Assembly (NCBI GenBank): GCA_013695715.1
Contig: JACCZZ010000320.1
Coordinates: 1-6,617, forward strand
Source: Chitinophagales bacterium
GTDB lineage: Bacteria; Bacteroidota; Bacteroidia; Chitinophagales; UBA10324
Direction: 5' to 3'
DNA length: 6,617 nt
Numbering within the stretch: position 1 is the first letter of the stretch; every line of letters starts with the position of its first letter. This document shows positions 1-6,617 of this stretch, piece by piece. The notes beneath the pieces were generated by a model that had not been told where the DNA came from, searched no databases, and saw nothing but the letters and a program-made list of their open reading frames with translations. A program made the translations under genes and the position numbers.

Positions 1-1
1 T

Positions 2-994
2 TTTATTTCTCTATTGCTTTTTAGTTGGCACTCCGCCAAAGCCCAAGGCACTGACACCCTGCTGTTCGAAAATTTTGAAAATGATCCTGAAGCTTATATT
101 CTTGCTACGTTTCCTTCAGGAGATGATCAGACATGGATCAACTATGACTTAGATCAATATAATGATGCCAGCGGAGCTAACCGGCCTGGAGAATGGTATT
201 TAAGCCTGGGAGGTTTCGCTGATGTTGACTCTAATACCTATGTTTATATGAGTAATTCCTGGACAACACCTCCTGATCCCGTTGCAAACTATCTTATTCT
301 TCCTCCAATGGATATTGTCGACAACACTGCAACTTTAAGCTGGAAGTCAGCTCCAAGACAAACACCCCTTTATCTCGATGGATATTATGTGGTAATCTCC
401 ACCTCATGTAATGTAGATGACTGTTTTCCGGATACACTTTTCAGAGCTGCGGAATACATTTCTGTTGATGCGTTAGAGCCTGACAGCGGCTTCAGCCAAT
501 ATAACTTTTCTCCCGGATTTGTTCATGGAGCAGATGGAACATATATTCAATACGACAATGACTCTGCACGATTTATAGGAGTGTTACAGCCTCACACTGT
601 CAGCCTTACGGCTTATGAGGGTCAGACAGTTTATATTGCGTTTGTTCATGGAAGTAAAGACGACAATCTTATCAGCGTTGATGATATATTAGTTACAGGT
701 ACAAAATCAACGGGTATTGAGGAAGAAGTGAACAAAAACAGCCTGAACCTCTATCCCAACCCTTCCCCTGCAAATTCTTCTATAATACTGGAATGGCAGA
801 TGAATAAAACTTCAGATGTAACATTGAAAATTTATGATGCAGCAGGCGGATTGGTCAAAACCATAAGTTGCGGAGTTCGGATAAAAGGTCATCATCAGAT
901 TCAAATAAATGTAGCTGATTTAATACCTGGAACATACAGTATAGTGCTGGAAAACGGAACGGGAAAAACTGTTTCACCCCTTACTATACAATGA
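2..994 (+). CDS. Secreted protein with type IX (Por) sorting domain, 5'-truncated
   Basis: The frame is open to the left window edge, so the true start lies upstream; the TTG at 14 is inside the signal peptide and is not a credible start. The 330 visible residues begin with the hydrophobic core of a signal peptide (FISLLLFSW) and a likely signal peptidase I site, AKA before Q15. Residues about 19-235 resemble the cleaved-adhesin/choice-of-anchor-J beta-sandwich family: an opening LLFENFEN strand, the YLILPPMD strand (about 97-104), LSW, and DGYYVVIST (about 126-134). A C-x4-C pair sits at about 136/141. From residue 248, LNLYPNP opens a C-terminal domain of about 80 residues with the KIYDAAG and GTYSIVL strands, typical of type A type IX sorting signals. 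The protein is therefore inferred to cross the inner membrane by Sec and the outer membrane by the type IX system, ending on the surface or in the medium. No catalytic motif is visible, so an adhesin or carbohydrate/protein-binding role is only a guess. It converges on the glycosyltransferase 58 nt away. Confidence 0.9.
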   Translation, partial: FISLLLFSWHSAKAQGTDTLLFENFENDPEAYILATFPSGDDQTWINYDLDQYNDASGANRPGEWYLSLGGFADVDSNTYVYMSNSWTTPPDPVANYLILPPMDIVDNTATLSWKSAPRQTPLYLDGYYVVISTSCNVDDCFPDTLFRAAEYISVDALEPDSGFSQYNFSPGFVHGADGTYIQYDNDSARFIGVLQPHTVSLTAYEGQTVYIAFVHGSKDDNLISVDDILVTGTKSTGIEEEVNKNSLNLYPNPSPANSSIILEWQMNKTSDVTLKIYDAAGGLVKTISCGVRIKGHHQIQINVADLIPGTYSIVLENGTGKTVSPLTIQ

Positions 995-1052
995 CCTAGT
1001 TTGAAAGATATTGTAGCTTTTTTCCACGATAGAATCGGGCCGCAGGATTTTC

Positions 1053-2174
1053 TCATGTGGAGGCTTTTATCAAGCATTTCCACAGTTCATCTGCTGTCCG
1101 TTGCCAGGTAAATTTCTCGCGTTGAATTTTAGCTTTCCTTACCAATTCATTTCTCAATTTTTCATTGCAATAAAGCTGCTCCATTTTATCAGCGATATCG
1201 GTCACTGAATAAGGGTCAGCGAGTAAACCTGCATCTCCTGTAACTTCGGGCATCGAGGATACATTAGAGGAAAGTACCGGAATATCACAGTTCATAGCTT
1301 CTATAATAGGAATTCCAAAACCTTCAAAGAGTGAAACATATACCATGGCAAGGGAAGCGCCAATCAACTTTGACAGATCGTTTCTCGATAGATGGTTCAG
1401 GAAAATGACGTCATCTTTATGTTGCATTGAGGCATGTACTTTTAATGCTTCACGATAGGACCAGTTGCGGCCTACCGTTACTAACTTCAAACTACCTGGA
1501 TTCTTTGATTTGAATTCATCAAATGCGAGGAAAAGATTGATGATATTTTTTCTGGGCTGCAAAGCCCCGACATAGATAAAATAATCGCAACCTGAAGTAA
1601 ACTCACCCTTAATCTTTGCTTTCGCTTCATTATTCATTGGATGAAATAATTCATGCGAACCATTATAAACCACATCTATCTTTTCGGGATTAATTCCGTA
1701 TAAATTCACAATGTCCTGCTTAGAAAATTCGGATACTGTAGCTATACGATCAGCCCTCTTAGCAAATTTTGGTGTGTAGTGGCGATAATAGCGGGCGGCC
1801 AGAGCATTGATGTGATCAGGAAAGTGCTCAAAAGCAAGGTCGTGCAATACAACTACCTGTTTACATGAAGCGCTTAGTGACAGATAACCATCAGTAGAAA
1901 GAAAAATATCAGCCTGAAGCCTCCGCAATACTGCCGCAACAGACCATTCAAACCATAAATACCAGAGCAATGGATGACGTGCCTGAGGAAACAGTATTTT
2001 TCCTGTTATGTTGGGGGAAAAAATAAACTCTTTTGGATAGGGGCGGTCAAATAGAAATATGAACTGGTGTTCAGGATGCTGCTGAGTAATGCGCTTGAGA
2101 GACTCATAGGTAAACCAGCCAATGCCTTCAAGCCTGTCTTTTATCAGAAAACGTGTGTTTACCGCAATTTTCAT
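1053..2174 (-). CDS. GT4-family glycosyltransferase (GT-B fold)
   Basis: This 373-residue protein has the usual length and layout of a retaining GT4 enzyme, which transfers a sugar from a nucleotide-sugar donor to an acceptor on the cytoplasmic side. The N-terminal Rossmann half starts with MKIAVNTRFL; a G-rich loop (EGIGW, 16-20) and an HDL motif (111-113) follow. The C-terminal donor-binding half has GALQPRKN (203-210), with R208 and K209 in the positions that contact donor phosphates in this family. It also has the E-x7-E signature EGFGIPIIE (E284, E292), then SSMPEVTGDAGLL (306-318) and a C-terminal helix (KFTWQRTADELW). The layout resembles the mannosyltransferase-type (MtfB-like) branch, but donor, acceptor and linkage cannot be read from sequence. 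The ATG at 2174 fits the family N-terminus; no clear Shine-Dalgarno precedes it. It diverges from the flippase gene, so it probably adds a sugar to the repeat unit that the flippase exports. All key motifs look intact. Confidence 0.94.
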   Translation of the reverse strand: MKIAVNTRFLIKDRLEGIGWFTYESLKRITQQHPEHQFIFLFDRPYPKEFIFSPNITGKILFPQARHPLLWYLWFEWSVAAVLRRLQADIFLSTDGYLSLSASCKQVVVLHDLAFEHFPDHINALAARYYRHYTPKFAKRADRIATVSEFSKQDIVNLYGINPEKIDVVYNGSHELFHPMNNEAKAKIKGEFTSGCDYFIYVGALQPRKNIINLFLAFDEFKSKNPGSLKLVTVGRNWSYREALKVHASMQHKDDVIFLNHLSRNDLSKLIGASLAMVYVSLFEGFGIPIIEAMNCDIPVLSSNVSSMPEVTGDAGLLADPYSVTDIADKMEQLYCNEKLRNELVRKAKIQREKFTWQRTADELWKCLIKAST

Positions 2175-2233
2175 GATTGAAAGATAAAAGTTTAAAGCTC
2201 ATTCGCTTGTTCAATAAAACAATAGTTGGTAGT

Positions 2234-2265
2234 GTTGCGGAATTAATCGCATTACACTAATTTTC
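2234..2265 (+). promoter_or_regulatory. Candidate Bacteroidota-type promoter for the flippase gene
   Basis: GTTG at 2234-2237 is followed after 20 nt by TAATTTTC at 2258-2265. The known Bacteroidota housekeeping consensus is TTTG, 19-21 nt, TAnnTTTG, so each box has one mismatch and the spacing is right. Transcription would start around 2270-2275, giving a leader of about 30 nt before the ATG at 2304. In an AT-rich gap a match this loose can occur by chance. Confidence 0.4.
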
Positions 2266-2303
2266 ACAGCTAAATTCGGCTTTAGGAAAAGATAATTACC
2301 TGA

Positions 2304-3752
2304 ATGCAAAAAGTGTTCTTTAGAAATCTTACATTCCTGATAAGTCTGAATCTTCTCATAAAACCAGTATGGATTCTTGGCATAGACCGAACTGTACAAA
2401 ATGTAGTAGGCACCGCGACTTATGGCAGTTATTTTGTGCTTTTTAGCTTAGCAATAATGACCCAGATTTTTCTGGATGTTGGCATAAGCAATTACAACAA
2501 TCGTTATCTGGCACAAAATGAGTCTGAATTATCGCTTCATGTCACTAATATTTTTAGCATTAAGCTTTTACTTACCACACTTTATGTGGCTGTAACACTT
2601 GTTATTGGATATTTAATAGGTTACTCATCTTATCAAATATACTTACTCAGCATCATCTGTCTTAATCAAGCGCTTTCTTCACTAATCGTTTTTTCACGGT
2701 CTAACATTTCAGCACTTCATCATTTTAAGATAGATAGTATACTATCAGTTTTAGATAAAGCACTGATGATAATAATTTGCGGAACATTTCTTATAGTTCC
2801 GTCATTACAGCACCATTTCAATATAGAATGGTTTGTGTATTCTCAAACCATATCCTATCTGATTACTTTATTTGCAGCATTGGGCTATCTTATATTTGTT
2901 AACGGGAATTTTAGAATAAATCTTTCTATTCCGTTTACAAGGGAATTACTGAAAAAATCATTGCCATTCGCATTACTGATATTCTTAATGGGAATGTATT
3001 CAAGAATGGATGCCGTAATGCTTGAAAAACTTCTGCCTCAAACAGGGGCACATGAAGCCGGAATTTATGCTTCTGCTTTTAGGTTGCTTGACGCATTAAA
3101 TCAATTTGGATTTCTGTTTGCCGTGCTGCTTTTACCAATCTTCTCCCGAATGATAGGGAAAAAACAAAATGTTGCCACCCTGGTAAATGCAAGCTTCACT
3201 GTAATCTTTGTTTTTTCCTTAATAATATGCCTTACGCTATCATTCTTTTCTGAATCAATCATGGGGATTTTATACCATGATGCATCTCCCTATTCATCTA
3301 AGGTGCTATCAACACTGAGCTTTAGTTTTCTCGGAACTGCTACAGCTTACATTTTCGGGCCATTGCTAACAGCGAATGGCAATTTGAAAGAATTGATTGC
3401 TGTTTCATTTATTGCTGTTATAGTAAATTTTGTATTAAACCTTATTCTTATCCCTACAGAAAGTTCGTATGGAGCCTCAATTGCATCTTCAACCACAAAC
3501 ATGTTAATTGGGTTTCTTTTCATCATTGTTAGCGTTAAAAAATTTCGTTTTCCACCAAATTATAGATTGTTGATAAGATTACTGATCTTTACTATTGCTA
3601 ACATTCTTCTCTTCTCTACTCAATCATTGTGGGCTATACCCTGGATGTTGTTGATTTTATTGTTTGGAACAATTGCTTTATCGCTTGCCTTTCTTTTAAA
3701 GCTATTTGAACTCAAGAAGATTTTCCCAATAGTTCGACAGGAAACTGTATAA
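2304..3752 (+). CDS. Polysaccharide flippase, Wzx/MOP superfamily
   Basis: This 482-residue, very hydrophobic protein has roughly 12-14 candidate membrane spans, matching the size and layout of Wzx-type flippases. These move undecaprenyl-diphosphate-linked oligosaccharide repeat units from the cytoplasmic to the periplasmic face of the inner membrane. Family-like features are the N-terminal span with IDRTVQNVVGTATYG (27-41), the mid-protein span with MYSRMDAVML (231-240, charged R234 and D236), then GIYASAFRLLDALNQ (253-267), and YGASIASS (399-406), similar to the conserved YGxxGAA stretch of the superfamily. The last spans run from about 431 to 475 and end in a basic tail. The ATG at 2304 gives a complete first span; AGGA at 2284-2287 is too far upstream to be a good ribosome site. 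It diverges from the glycosyltransferase and precedes the Wzz-like gene by 138 nt, fitting one polysaccharide locus. A role with another lipid-linked glycan, such as a teichuronic-like or O-antigen unit, cannot be separated by sequence. No terminator is visible after its stop. Confidence 0.93.
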   Translation: MQKVFFRNLTFLISLNLLIKPVWILGIDRTVQNVVGTATYGSYFVLFSLAIMTQIFLDVGISNYNNRYLAQNESELSLHVTNIFSIKLLLTTLYVAVTLVIGYLIGYSSYQIYLLSIICLNQALSSLIVFSRSNISALHHFKIDSILSVLDKALMIIICGTFLIVPSLQHHFNIEWFVYSQTISYLITLFAALGYLIFVNGNFRINLSIPFTRELLKKSLPFALLIFLMGMYSRMDAVMLEKLLPQTGAHEAGIYASAFRLLDALNQFGFLFAVLLLPIFSRMIGKKQNVATLVNASFTVIFVFSLIICLTLSFFSESIMGILYHDASPYSSKVLSTLSFSFLGTATAYIFGPLLTANGNLKELIAVSFIAVIVNFVLNLILIPTESSYGASIASSTTNMLIGFLFIIVSVKKFRFPPNYRLLIRLLIFTIANILLFSTQSLWAIPWMLLILLFGTIALSLAFLLKLFELKKIFPIVRQETV

Positions 3753-3837
3753 TTTATTGCTCAAAGAGTTCCCCATAATGAACCCTTCCCATTTAGCAAG
3801 CAGATGGCGTGAAGATTTGCAATCAGCCTTTCGAGGT

Positions 3838-3868
3838 TTTGGAAATGGAATGAATTCGTGTAGGTTTG
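3838..3868 (+). promoter_or_regulatory. Strong Bacteroidota-type promoter for the Wzz-like gene
   Basis: TTTG at 3838-3841, 19 nt, then TAGGTTTG at 3861-3868 matches the Bacteroidota primary sigma consensus (TTTG, 19-21 nt, TAnnTTTG) at every defined position. Transcription would begin around 3873-3876, leaving a leader of only about 15-18 nt before the ATG at 3891. The leader contains a run of eight T and no Shine-Dalgarno sequence, as is common in this phylum. The site suggests that the Wzz-like gene can be expressed independently of the flippase. The match is seen directly; activity is inferred. Confidence 0.7.
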
Positions 3869-3890
3869 CTCTCAATTTTTTTTGGCGCTA

Positions 3891-4859
3891 ATGAACAACT
3901 CATTTACTTTTATCAACTATCTTAAATTTTTATGGAAGTGGCGCCGGCCTATTTTGATTGTTGTGATTACTACCATTGTTGGGAGTATAATCATTTCAGA
4001 TCCGCACATTATGCCACCCTACTATGCATCTACGTCTTTGGTTTATCCCCTTAATCCAAATTTGACTCAAAGTTCTAACCTCTTTGGTGACAATGCACAA
4101 GGTTATTTCGGCGGAAGTGCAGATATAGATAGAATATTATCCATAGCTGGATCAATGCCTCTGAAAATGTATATAGTACAAAAATTTAATCTTTTTCAGC
4201 ATTATAAAATTGATTCGTCCAAAGAACGATATCCTACTTATGCAGTTTTGGAAGAGTTGCATGATAACTATCATTTTGAAAAAAACGATCGTGGTGCTAT
4301 TCAAATTACCGTGCAGGATAAAGACCGAAATCTTGCCGCCGCTATGGCAAATAGTATAGTTGATAAAATTGACGAAACAAATAAAGAATTGATAAATCTT
4401 AATAAGGAAAAAATTCTGTCAATATATGAATCCAAACTGAAGCAAAAGCAAGGGGAAGTACAGACATTGACAGACTCAATCTTCAATTTGAAGCAGCGTT
4501 TCAGACTTTATGATGATATTGAAGATTTGCCTTCACAAGTTAGAGAATTCAGAGCTGCTGAAGGAACTAATTACGATGCTGCAACTGAAAGAGTAAAAAT
4601 GCTTGAAGAGCAGCGAAAGGGAGCTATCCGTGAACTGAACAACAATACTGTGCTTTATGAACAGTATAAATCCACCATTGATACTCAGGTGCCGACCTTG
4701 TATGTTCTTGAAAAAGCTTTTCCTGCTGAGAAGAAAGCAAAACCTGTTAGATGGCTTATTGTTTTGGGAGCCACTCTTCTATCCTTGGTGCTATCTGCAA
4801 TTGCTGTATTGCTAATTGAACAATTTAAGAATATAAAAGCAGCTTTTAAGTACGCTTAA
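3891..4859 (+). CDS. Wzz-like polysaccharide chain-length determinant, no kinase domain
   Basis: This 322-residue protein has the layout of polysaccharide co-polymerases. There is a short cytoplasmic N-terminus, a first membrane span at about 19-36 (after KFLWKWRRP), a large periplasmic region, and a second span at about 288-309, then a short basic tail. The start of the periplasmic part (PPYYASTSLVYPLNP, 42-56) resembles the Wzz domain's YxAxxxL strand. Residues about 150-205 and 220-262 are rich in charged and heptad-like residues and probably form the long helical arms. P278 and P285 lie just before span 2, like the proline-rich segment of the family. These proteins form inner-membrane rings that set polymer length, usually with a Wzy polymerase. 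The tail stops about 13 residues after span 2, so there is no fused tyrosine kinase. ATG 3891 is preferred over the in-frame TTG at 3882, because the TTG would lie within about 10 nt of the predicted transcript start. It probably works with the upstream flippase. Confidence 0.9.
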   Translation: MNNSFTFINYLKFLWKWRRPILIVVITTIVGSIIISDPHIMPPYYASTSLVYPLNPNLTQSSNLFGDNAQGYFGGSADIDRILSIAGSMPLKMYIVQKFNLFQHYKIDSSKERYPTYAVLEELHDNYHFEKNDRGAIQITVQDKDRNLAAAMANSIVDKIDETNKELINLNKEKILSIYESKLKQKQGEVQTLTDSIFNLKQRFRLYDDIEDLPSQVREFRAAEGTNYDAATERVKMLEEQRKGAIRELNNNTVLYEQYKSTIDTQVPTLYVLEKAFPAEKKAKPVRWLIVLGATLLSLVLSAIAVLLIEQFKNIKAAFKYA

Positions 4860-5026
4860 CCACCGCTTGAAAGGATCTGGAGGCAGGTTAATTCGAGTCC
4901 ATTTCAGAGTAGCTGCAAAGACAACGCTTCGGTTTTGAAAGCCTGCATACTTTATTTTTTTAGAATGAAGCCAATAGAATTAAAAAAAGCTATTGTTCGC
5001 GTCAGCTACATTTATATTACTTGTTC
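4860..5026. other. Convergent intergenic region with weak terminator-like signals
   Basis: This 167-nt gap lies between the 3' ends of the Wzz-like gene and the phosphatase gene, where termination is expected from both sides. On the plus strand there is a seven-T run at about 4954-4960, without a good stem in front of it. On the minus strand, a 4-bp AGCT/AGCT stem (5004-5007 with 4988-4991) leads directly into seven T (complement of 4982-4988). A CAATAG/CTATTG inverted repeat (4972-4977 and 4990-4995, 12-nt loop) surrounds the A run. None of these is strong enough to call a terminator. I see no gene or RNA in the gap. Confidence 0.3.
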
Positions 5027-6268
5027 TTAATAAATCTTACATGTAAGCATGCTGATGTCGTCATTGATCAGACGATCTCCCTTAAAAGCATTTAGAAAAG
5101 AAATTATCTGGTTTGTAATTTCATTTGGTGCAAGCTGATGGTTAATTTTTAAAATGGAGATGATGTCTTCAATCTTTAAAGATTGATTTTTGTCGTTCTC
5201 TATATCAGTAAGCCCATCAGTGTAGCAGAAGGCGATGAACTCCTTCTCCAGTTTCATCGACTGCACATTAACATAGGGCAGTTTTTCAAACATGCCAAGT
5301 ATTGTACATCCCTGGTCAAGGAATTTCATTTCTCCATCATATAAAAGAATAGCAGGATTATGCCCTGCGTTAACATATTCAAATTTACGCGTGGTAAAAT
5401 TAAATTTTGCTAAAAAAAGAGTAATGTACTTTTCACCTCGCGTAATCTCATTTACGCGCGAATTTAGATATTCCAACAACGTACTAAGAGAAGGCTGCTG
5501 ATCAGAATAAGAACGAACGCTGGCCTGGAAATTTGCCATCAGCAGTGCGGCGGCTACGCCCTTTCCTGATATATCACCTATACAGAAAATGCTCTCCTGA
5601 TCGTTTAATTCTATATAATCATAAAAATCACCTCCAACTTCCTGATGCGGTGAATAATATCCCGAAAAAGACATCCGTTCGTCATCGGGTAATTTATCTG
5701 GAATAAGCATCGTTTGCATTTGACCTGCCATTTGAAGTTCTGACTTCATCAGCTTCTGGTTCACCTGTGCGCGAAACAACCTTTTATTCTCTATAGCCAC
5801 AGCAATAATATTGGACACCGTTTGAATGAAATTCAGTTTTTCATCGAGGGTGAAATCCTTAGTGCTATCAACTTCGCCAAGGAATGTAAAGGCAAGCGGA
5901 CAATTCTTATGGTATACGGGCACTACAACTTTAAACTGAGCAGCAAGCGGATGCCGTATTTGTTCGAGATTCGTCAGTTGCTTAAACATAGATAAGGTGT
6001 TTTTAGCAAATGCTGTGGCCTCTTCTATAGTAATTCCTAATGCATTAGTGCAAATCCATTCATCTATTTCTACAAACACAGCAATTCTGTTAACACCGAT
6101 TTGCTTAGTTAGTATGTCTTCATAAAGCTTTAATAACCCATGTGAGGAGATGTTGCTGTTTATGGCTTGCGTGATCTGCAGCAAAGAGTTCAACTCATCT
6201 TCCTTTATCCGAAGCTGTTGCTCCAATAGGAGGAACCTGTTTTCTGTATGTGGACTCGCTGCTTTCAC
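5027..6268 (-). CDS. GAF-SpoIIE (PP2C-type) serine/threonine phosphatase
   Basis: This 413-residue soluble protein has a predicted N-terminal coiled coil (about 10-38, LLLEQQLRIKEDELNSLL). A GAF-like sensor domain follows (about 40-162), then a helical linker (about 163-190) and a C-terminal SpoIIE/RsbU phosphatase domain (about 195-413). The metal-binding motifs are intact: VGGDFYDY (211-218, D214), GDISGKG (231-237, D232), NAGHNP (300-305), YTDGLTD (349-355, D351) and NDDIS (402-406, D403/D404). Proteins of this type usually dephosphorylate anti-sigma-factor antagonists (STAS proteins) in partner-switching pathways, with the GAF domain gating activity. No STAS protein or anti-sigma kinase is visible here, so target and signal are unknown. 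The start is GTG at 6268; an in-frame TAA lies 6 nt upstream and the first internal ATG is at codon 93, inside the GAF domain. AAAGG abuts the GTG, too close to be a normal ribosome site. It follows the permease gene by 35 nt on the same strand, so co-transcription is likely. Confidence 0.94.
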   Translation of the reverse strand: MKAASPHTENRFLLLEQQLRIKEDELNSLLQITQAINSNISSHGLLKLYEDILTKQIGVNRIAVFVEIDEWICTNALGITIEEATAFAKNTLSMFKQLTNLEQIRHPLAAQFKVVVPVYHKNCPLAFTFLGEVDSTKDFTLDEKLNFIQTVSNIIAVAIENKRLFRAQVNQKLMKSELQMAGQMQTMLIPDKLPDDERMSFSGYYSPHQEVGGDFYDYIELNDQESIFCIGDISGKGVAAALLMANFQASVRSYSDQQPSLSTLLEYLNSRVNEITRGEKYITLFLAKFNFTTRKFEYVNAGHNPAILLYDGEMKFLDQGCTILGMFEKLPYVNVQSMKLEKEFIAFCYTDGLTDIENDKNQSLKIEDIISILKINHQLAPNEITNQIISFLNAFKGDRLINDDISMLTCKIY

Positions 6269-6303
6269 CCTTTAATATTAGGATGAAAAAAGGAATTTCA
6301 TAT

Positions 6304-6617
6304 TTAACTTTTCATTTTAACATCAAGGGCATCGCGCAATCCGTTTCCAAGCAAATTAAAAGCGAGCACCATAATCATTATGGCTATGCCAGGAACAATT
6401 GCCAGAATAGGATTGCTTGATATAATAAATCCATAGTTTTCCCGTATCATGGATCCCCAGGAGGGAGTAGGTGGCTGCACGCCAATGCCAAGAAAGCTGA
6501 GCCCGGCTTCAATAAGAATAGCAGTTGCGAAATTGGAAGCAGCAACAACCAGTACAGGACCAAGAGTATTTGGCAGCACATGTCTGAAAATGATTCTGGA
6601 ACGGCCAAAACCAAGAC
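6304..6617 (-). CDS. OppC/DppC-type ABC transporter permease, 5'-truncated
   Basis: The frame is open to the right window edge, so only the last 103 complete codons (about a third of a usual 280-350 residue protein) are present; the GTG at 6579 is an internal valine, not a start. The visible part begins inside the EAA loop that docks to the ATPase: LGFGRSRIIFRHVLPN, with the conserved G, I and LP positions. Next come a membrane span (VLVVAASNFATAILIEAG), the family hallmark LSFLGIGVQPPTPSWGSMI, a last span (ILAIVPGIAIMIMVLAFNLL) and the terminal GLRDALD signature. The usual LLGDGLRD is LLGNGLRD here, a mild variation. Family knowledge suggests an inner-membrane subunit of a peptide (or nickel/sugar) importer working with an OppB-type partner, two ATPases and a binding protein; none of these is in the window. 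Substrate cannot be assigned. It is the upstream neighbour of the phosphatase gene. Confidence 0.93.
   Translation of the reverse strand, partial: LGFGRSRIIFRHVLPNTLGPVLVVAASNFATAILIEAGLSFLGIGVQPPTPSWGSMIRENYGFIISSNPILAIVPGIAIMIMVLAFNLLGNGLRDALDVKMKS

Noticed and set aside
995..1052. Possible terminator between the convergent sorting-domain and glycosyltransferase genes
   Set aside because: There is a T run at about 1017-1023, but only a 4-bp AAAG/CTTT stem precedes it, so no credible hairpin can be drawn.
901..1083. Minus-strand 60-codon open frame across the end of the sorting-domain gene
   Set aside because: It lies antisense to a well-supported coding end and overlaps the 3' end of the glycosyltransferase in another frame; no motif is visible.
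2207..2222. TTGTT/AACAA inverted repeat in the divergent region as a possible operator
   Set aside because: Only five pairs in AT-rich DNA with no adjacent regulator gene; chance occurrence is likely.
2211..2399. Minus-strand 62-codon open frame over the flippase start
   Set aside because: It is antisense to the conserved first membrane span of the flippase and has no recognisable features.
4301..4486. Minus-strand 61-codon open frame inside the Wzz-like gene
   Set aside because: It is antisense to the coiled-coil region, and its composition is that expected from the opposite strand.
4882..4902. tRNA T-loop-like string (GGTTAATTCGAGTCC) suggesting a tRNA or an attachment-site remnant
   Set aside because: The flanking bases cannot form the five-pair T stem, no acceptor or anticodon arm is present, and there is no integrase or repeat nearby.
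5292..5501. Plus-strand 69-codon open frame inside the phosphatase gene
   Set aside because: It is antisense to the catalytic domain containing intact NAGHNP and neighbouring motifs.

Overview
This window looks like part of a chromosome from the phylum Bacteroidota. Three things point there. The first gene ends in a type IX secretion (Por) C-terminal sorting domain. Two intergenic regions carry the Bacteroidota-type promoter layout (TTTG, about 20 nt, TAnnTTTG). The start codons lack convincing Shine-Dalgarno sequences, and the DNA is AT-rich by eye. The sequence does not allow a genus call.

Layout. Positions 2-994 (+) are the 3' part of a gene for a secreted protein: the end of a signal peptide, a cleaved-adhesin/choice-of-anchor-J-type beta domain and a type IX sorting domain. 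It converges on a GT4-type glycosyltransferase (1053-2174, -). From a 129-nt divergent region, a Wzx/MOP-type polysaccharide flippase (2304-3752, +) runs the other way. It is followed by a Wzz-like chain-length protein (3891-4859, +), which has its own near-ideal promoter. Convergent to that gene lies a minus-strand pair: a truncated OppC/DppC-type ABC permease (6304-6617, 5' part outside the window) and, 35 nt downstream of it, a GAF-SpoIIE (PP2C-type) serine/threonine phosphatase (6268 down to 5027).

How the genes fit together. The glycosyltransferase, flippase and Wzz-like protein match three steps of Wzx/Wzy-type surface polysaccharide assembly: building the lipid-linked repeat unit, flipping it across the inner membrane, and controlling chain length. 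The polymerase, initiating transferase and outer-membrane exporter are not in the window. The permease and phosphatase may be co-transcribed, but no functional link can be shown. The sorting-domain protein is probably unrelated to the polysaccharide genes.

I found no RNA gene, insertion sequence, CRISPR array or clearly new system. The most interesting non-coding detail is around 3778-3891, where a strong promoter candidate lies inside a 37-codon open frame whose stop overlaps the start of the Wzz-like gene.
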